Assembly: GCF_000143415.4 (NCBI RefSeq)
Contig: NW_003314267.1
Coordinates: forward strand, 420,908-484,907
DNA length: 64,000 nucleotides
DNA from: Selaginella moellendorffii
Taxonomy: Eukaryota > Streptophyta > Lycopodiopsida > Selaginellales > Selaginellaceae
Direction: 5' to 3'
Shown: positions 57,405-64,000 of the stretch, piece by piece
How the letters are laid out: each line of letters starts with the position of its first letter
Numbering within the stretch: position 1 is the stretch's first letter
Notes under the pieces: generated by a model
Told to the model about the DNA's origin: nothing
What the model saw: only the letters and a program-made list of their open reading frames with translations
The model's database searches: none
Program-made: the position numbers and the translations under genes

Positions 57405-59216
57405 ATGCTAGCTGAAAGCCACCACCACCACCACCACCAGCAAATTAGAGACCAGCGAAGCTTCGCGATCGAGCTCGCCAGATCGTGCAGCAAGAGCATC
57501 GCGGACGCCACTCAAGCTGTCGTCAAAATCAGCAGCCTCGTGTCACTCGCAGATGATACATTCGTGTCCAACTTAGTGATCCAACTGTACGGCAGGTGTG
57601 GAAGTCCCGAGCACGCCGCCCGCGTGTTTCGCGAGACAACGTCCAAGGACTGCTACACCTGGGTGGCGTTGATCACGGCCTACTCCCAGAATGGAGCCAT
57701 GGATTCCGCGAGAGATCTCTTCGACCGGATGCCCGCAAGGACGCTAGTGTCGTGGACGACGATGCTTAGCGCTAATGCCCAAACCGGGCATCTGGAGGAA
57801 GCCGAGCGGGTGTTCGAATCCATGCCGGAGAAGGACTTGGTGTCTTGTACGGTGATTCTCTCGGCATATGCGAGGAACGCGCGTGCCAAGAACGCGGCTA
57901 GAGTTTTCGGTGAGATGGTGGAGCGGGATTTAATATCGTGGACGATGGTCGTCGTGTCGTATGCTCAAAACGGGTATCTGGAGAGAGCTAAGGAAACGTT
58001 TGATTTAATGCCGGAGAGAGACTTGGCGTCGTGGAACGCGCTTCTCTCCGCGTATGCGCAGAATGGGAACCTTAAAGAGGCCCAGGCGGTGTTTGATTCC
58101 ATGCAAGAGACGGATCTGATCTCGTGGAACTCTCTGTTGTCCGCTTATGCCCAAAACGGGCATCTCTGTTTTTCTGAGAGAATCTTTCTTGGCATGAAGT
58201 ATTGGGATATTGTGTCGTGGAACTCAATGCTTGCCGCGTACGCGCAGAACAACAGGTTAACCGACGCGAGGAGAATCTTTAGCACGATGAAGCAGCGGGA
58301 TTTGGTATCATGGATAACGATGCTGACAGCATATGCCGTCAACGGGCATATAGAAGATTCTGCTAAGCTGTTTCACTCGATGCCCGTGCACAATCTCGTC
58401 TCGTGGAACGCAATGTTGACGGCATATTCCCATAACGGGGATTACCGTCAGGCCCAGCAGCTTATAGATTCCATGCACGTAACAAATATTTTATCGTGGA
58501 ACACTCTTCACGCAGCATATGCCCGAGCTGGGCATCTGGAGGAAGCCAAATGCCTTCTCGATCAAATGAGAGAGTGGGATATAATCTCCTGGGCGACGAT
58601 GCTATCGGCGTTTGGACAGAAAGGATACCTCCAAGAGGCGAGGGATTTATTCGACGCAATGCCAGTTCAGAACGTTATAACTTGGACCACGTTGTTGGCT
58701 TCCTACGTCCAGAATGGTCACTTGGAGATCGCTAAGAAGATCTTCGAGCGAATGCCGGATCACAACTTGGTCGCCTGGAACACGATGCTGTCGGCTTGCA
58801 CTCACGAGAACTTCACGGAATTTGGTGTCGAGCTCTTCCATTCCTGCCAGAACAATGGACTCCTCGTCGATGAGATCTCGCTCATAAACTTCCTCCGGAT
58901 CTGCGGCCACAAGGGCGACGTTCGGGCGGCCTGTTCTTCGTTTGCTTCCATGAGTGCTGACCACCGCTTGAAACCCAGCAAGCAGCACTTCGGGTGTGTG
59001 CTTGACTTGTTTGCTCGCACGGGTCATCTCAAGGACGCGGAGGACCTTCTGCAAAACATGCCTTTCGTGCCGGATGCGCTCGACTGGAAGAATCTGCTCG
59101 GTGCCTGCAGGAATTGCAAAGACACGGATCGAGCAGCACAAGCTACTGACCGTCTCGTCAGCTTGAATCCAAAGAGTCCTGCGTCCTACGTGATGCTGGC
59201 AAACACGTACCTCTAG
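57405..59216 (+). CDS. PPR protein with long uninterrupted S-motif array
   Basis: Single-exon, 603 residues. After a His-rich start (six His at residues 6-11) comes a run of about 12 consecutive 31-residue S-type PPR motifs (for example DLASWNALLSAYAQNGNLKE and DIVSWNSMLAAYAQNNRLTD), without the usual alternation of P, L and S units. It then continues into an L-type motif and an E1-like end (DALDWKNLLGACRNCKDTDR) and stops without a DYW domain. It should bind organelle RNA. Long S-only arrays are a feature I associate with lycophyte PPR proteins. The motif residues allow a target prediction (see findings). Confidence 0.92.
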   Translation: MLAESHHHHHHQQIRDQRSFAIELARSCSKSIADATQAVVKISSLVSLADDTFVSNLVIQLYGRCGSPEHAARVFRETTSKDCYTWVALITAYSQNGAMDSARDLFDRMPARTLVSWTTMLSANAQTGHLEEAERVFESMPEKDLVSCTVILSAYARNARAKNAARVFGEMVERDLISWTMVVVSYAQNGYLERAKETFDLMPERDLASWNALLSAYAQNGNLKEAQAVFDSMQETDLISWNSLLSAYAQNGHLCFSERIFLGMKYWDIVSWNSMLAAYAQNNRLTDARRIFSTMKQRDLVSWITMLTAYAVNGHIEDSAKLFHSMPVHNLVSWNAMLTAYSHNGDYRQAQQLIDSMHVTNILSWNTLHAAYARAGHLEEAKCLLDQMREWDIISWATMLSAFGQKGYLQEARDLFDAMPVQNVITWTTLLASYVQNGHLEIAKKIFERMPDHNLVAWNTMLSACTHENFTEFGVELFHSCQNNGLLVDEISLINFLRICGHKGDVRAACSSFASMSADHRLKPSKQHFGCVLDLFARTGHLKDAEDLLQNMPFVPDALDWKNLLGACRNCKDTDRAAQATDRLVSLNPKSPASYVMLANTYL

Positions 59217-59341
59217 GACCGAGGCATACCATTTGATACAAAACGTGTAGCATTGAGCTAGAAAGTGTTGTACAGAATCGGTCGATTAGAAAGCGTTAGC
59301 TTAGCAAGGAAAAAGAAAGAGAAAATAAAAATGGAGATGGT

Positions 59342-60269
59342 TTACTCATCCTCGGGATCTTCTTCGGCATCCTCAAACCTTGAGTCCTGGACTTCTAACT
59401 GTGAAGCGAAGGAACCATGTTAGACAAGAAAGTCACGGAAATAGATGAAAAATTTTACCCCTTCCATTCCACGCTCCAGATTTTCGCTTGCCATCACTTC
59501 TTCAGCATTGAAGAACCACTCGCCCTCGCCTTCTCGTTCTATGAAACAGAAAACATCGAGTCAGAAACTAAAACAACGAGCATATCACGAAGGGAAAACT
59601 ATACCTCCTTGAGGATCGGGATTCAAGGCAGCACACTCGCAGAGGACCTGGAATATGTTATCCACTACAGTTCGTCGTCAAGGATAACCAGTCTGGTCAC
59701 CATTCATCTACGAGCAACTGGGAGAAAAAAGGATACACACTGCTGGATCCTGTGGCACAAGCCGCATTTCTCGTATTTTGGACAGATTTGCGTCGCCATT
59801 GGCAACTTCATCCTCTTCTTCGTCTTCATCGTCTTCGCAGTACTCGTCGTCACCGTTTTCGATCTAAACTCACGCGGTAATTCATTCGACTCCAAGGAGG
59901 CAAAGTCCCTGAAAACATACCTGGCAGTACACGCAAGGCGAAGGATAAGCTTCCAGGTCCCTGGAGATGGCGTGCATAGACAAGGAAAGAAAATCCACAG
60001 CATAGCCTTTGCTAATGTCGCGATCACTCAGCCACACGAGCCTCCTGTTGGAATCAAATATTTCAAAAGAATTTCAAAAGAGAATGAGGGATCACGAAGA
60101 TTTACCTCGTCGTGATGTAGAGAGTCCCGGATTCTTGAGCATCCGAGTCGCCAAGCACGATTCCCACGAACGGCTGCAGCATCGCGAAGCTCTCGCCCTC
60201 GGCCTCGTCCAGAATCGGCGCGCCATCGCCGCCGCGGTCCGGCACAGCGACGAGACCACCGCTCTTCAT
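59342..60269 (-). CDS. pICln (methylosome/Sm-protein chaperone)
   Basis: Six exons on the minus strand: 60269-60106, 60044-59921, 59863-59737, 59664-59605, 59538-59459, 59398-59342, giving 203 residues. The PH-like fold is recognised from GTLYITTRRLVWLSDRD, GYAVDFLSLSMHAISRDLEA and YPSPCVYCQIENG, followed by the acidic loop (EDDEDEEEDE), then LCECAALNPDP and EGEWFFNAEEV and an acidic tail. pICln delivers Sm proteins to the PRMT5 methylosome and SMN complex during snRNP assembly. Intron 3 (59665-59736) carries U12-type splice signals. Its start is 153 bases from that of the MYST gene on the other strand. Confidence 0.9.
59665..59736 (-). other. U12-type intron in pICln
   Basis: The 5' splice site reads GTATCCTTTTTT, matching the U12 consensus GTATCCTT. 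The branch sequence TCCTTGAC (plus-strand 59677-59684) lies about a dozen bases before the TAG acceptor, the tight spacing typical of minor-class introns. Flanking pICln introns have ordinary U2-type donors such as GTATGT and GTAAAT. The intron is 72 bases long. Confidence 0.8.
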
Positions 60270-60422
60270 CGATCGAGCGCGATTATAAAGAAACCCTGAG
60301 CCCTAAACCCCAAATAGAATATGCTTAGGGATATGCTCAGTGGCGTCCACGTGGACAGAAAACTATCTGGCTATGGCGCTAGGTTTAGGGCTAGGGTTTT
60401 ATCGATGCTGAGGACTTAGGGA
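60270..60422. promoter_or_regulatory. Compact bidirectional promoter, pICln/MYST, with telo-boxes
   Basis: Only 153 bases separate two divergent start codons. Telo-box-like motifs occur as AAACCCTGA near 60291, CCCTAAACCCC at 60301 and TAGGGTTT at 60392-60399. Such motifs are frequent in promoters of plant housekeeping genes. A minus-strand AT-rich tttataatc lies near 60282. Confidence 0.6.
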
Positions 60423-62469
<2,047 letters not shown>

Positions 62470-63764
62470 AAACTGCCTGTAAGTCGTGGTTTCTGCTTGC
62501 AGTCCTGGTGGTGAGGTTTTTCAGTCTTTCAGGACGTAGGCTGTAGGTTCCTTCTAACAATTTGTGTGCTGCTGCTAGCTTAATGCTGTATGTATTTATA
62601 TGCGAGTTAGGCAGAGAGACTTGCACCTGGGTGTGGGGGGCATTGGTGCATTGTTTTAACCATGATCTTTATCTACTTTTTTTTTTTTTTTTGACAGAAG
62701 ATGGAAGCCTCATGAAAACTTATAGTTCGAAAAAGGCCGCGCATAAGGCTTCAGGTGTATAAAAGAGTATCCGGGAAAAAGAGGTCTTTGGCTCGTGCCT
62801 CGTGAGCTCATATCCCTTTTTGATGCACATAGTTCTCCTTGGGCTAATGTCACTGGTTTTTTTTTTTTTTTTTTCTCCTTCTATCTCCTCTTTCTGCCTT
62901 GTGGCTTTTTAAGTTTGACTTCCAGAGCTCGGGCCTTTTGAAGTGGATCGTCCTCGACTCGCCACGATTCACTGGAGGTAAGTGGAGGACGAAAGTTTTC
63001 GTTAGTCTATTTAAGCTGTTGAAATTAATCGTCGGTGTGGTTTCGCTTTTATCAGGATAAAGAATGCTTCGAAAGGACTGTTCTTCGAGAACCTCTAGCT
63101 TACCTTCTTCTCTCGGCTTGAGCGCTATTCACTTTTGTTTTCGGGGTAACTAATGCCTCTTGTTAGCGGCACAATTGTTCTGCCTGAGGTGAATTGAGTG
63201 TTTCCAGGTCTATAGATGCATCATCAAGATCATCAAGTCACGCTTGGTTGAGCATATAATGAAGATAGTGTTGTTTGTGCCAAGTCCTATATCATATTTT
63301 TCTTACAAATCATGGCACTTTCCTATTCAAATACATCTCCGGTATAAATTTCTAAGGTTTTTCAGCACCACTATAGGAGCATCGTCCAGAAGCGGCCGAT
63401 TGGTCATTGTCAAATTTTCAAATAGAGCATATTCTGTCTCAAGTGGATGATTGAAAGGTTACATGTAAGCAAGGCATATTCGTTGCGGCACACGGGTAGC
63501 GTACACGTGGCGGGGATTCTGACACGTCACGGAGAAATCGTCTGGCGCCAGCAATTACACCCGGCCGCCCAAATGCCCGCCCAAAAACCCACGTATTGCG
63601 TGTACTGCCCCTCTGAGAGCGTTTTAGTCGCATTCATCTTAGCAGTGGCCAGGTTTTGTTTTGCACTCTCCACTAGGGAAGAACTCTACTAGGGCGAGGG
63701 TAGGTCTTCTCTTTCTCTCTCCCCTTTTCTCTTTGAGCTAGGGTTTGAGAGAGAGAGAGAGAGA
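62470..63764. other. MYST 3' region and intergenic DNA
   Basis: Contains the MYST 3' untranslated region, long T runs near 62681 and 62858 and no recognised gene. From about 63680 pyrimidine-rich (ctctttctctctcccc) and GA-repeat sequence appears, looking like a transcript leader. Confidence 0.45.
63747..63763 (+). repeat. GA microsatellite
   Basis: Eight or so GA dinucleotides directly before an ATG, in a pyrimidine/purine-rich leader-like region. Confidence 0.8.
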
Positions 63765-63812
63765 ATGGAGAGCGAGAGATCGATCGATGGCGCGGGCCCG
63801 CGCCGCCGCTAG
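63765..63812 (+). other. Possible upstream open reading frame of the next gene
   Basis: ATG plus 14 codons and a stop (MESERSIDGAGPRRR). It sits after a CT-rich/GA-rich leader and a telo-like CTAGGGTTT at 63738-63746. No long frame follows within the window, so this is probably a short upstream frame in the 5' leader of a gene continuing to the right. Confidence 0.3.
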
Positions 63813-64000
63813 CACGTAGCGCCAAGCCGGTGAGATTCTCCTTGTGGCATCGAAATTTTGATTCAGTCGATTCCTGGTTCGCGGTTGCGGTAATCTTGGA
63901 AAGGAGCTAGGGATCTGCCGCCGCGTCCCGTAGCGCATCTGAAATAATCACTCCCTGGAATGGGGGGTTTTCTAGGTGGGCGGAGGCAGTGTACTTTGGT

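Noticed and set aside
59417-60115. 232-codon plus-strand frame opposite pICln
   Set aside because: It runs antisense across five pICln exons and all the introns between them and has no family signature.

Overview
This window looks like nuclear DNA of a lycophyte, most likely Selaginella (S. moellendorffii-like). The reasons are very short introns (mostly 45-75 bases), intronless PLS-type PPR genes, plant-only families (CSLD, LESV, EXORDIUM-like, germin-like, CASTOR/POLLUX) and a gene-dense GC-richer part set against AT-rich gene-free blocks. The species is an inference; no database was searched.

Layout. 1-8.5 kb is AT-rich and gene-free. 9.4-22 kb is a gene island: two tandem germin-like proteins, a pectate lyase, the minor-spliceosome protein U11/U12-48K, a kinase-less LRR receptor-like protein, a head-to-head pair of PPR proteins whose start codons nearly touch or overlap, and an unrecognised protein with a degenerate protease-like region. 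22.9-24.0 kb is a decayed PPR pseudogene. 24-34 kb is AT-rich and repetitive, with a purine-rich tandem repeat (26.2-26.5 kb) and one complete but decayed Ty3/gypsy chromodomain LTR retrotransposon (27115-32681, 5-bp target duplication CTTAT, 302-base assembly gap). 34.3-62.5 kb is the main gene island: EXORDIUM-like, BNR/sialidase-like, CASTOR/POLLUX ion channel, initiator tRNA-Met, mitochondrial ATP synthase epsilon, a vicilin-like cupin with a charged insertion, CSLD, LESV, CNOT10, a CRM-domain protein, calmodulin, a PPR protein with a long run of S motifs, pICln and a MYST acetyltransferase. The right edge (62.5-64 kb) holds the MYST 3' region and probably the leader of another gene.

How the genes relate. 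This is an ordinary set of chromosomal plant genes, not an operon. RNA processing is frequent: U11/U12-48K (minor spliceosome), pICln (Sm-protein loading), CNOT10 (deadenylation), CRM and PPR proteins (organelle RNA). One pICln intron carries textbook U12-type splice signals, so this gene should depend on the machinery that U11/U12-48K belongs to. Several genes stand head-to-head with very short shared upstream regions (PPR/PPR, CNOT10/CRM, pICln/MYST, U11-48K/LRR). Two truncated gene copies (of the BNR/sialidase-like gene and of the protease-like gene) lie near 38 and 42 kb and show local duplication and decay.

Exon coordinates were derived by hand from GT-AG sites, frame continuity and recalled family conservation; untranslated regions and exact starts are less certain. 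I did not see a convincing wholly new system. The strongest unusual signals are the self-priming signature of the retrotransposon, the U12-type intron of pICln and the fused-start PPR pair.
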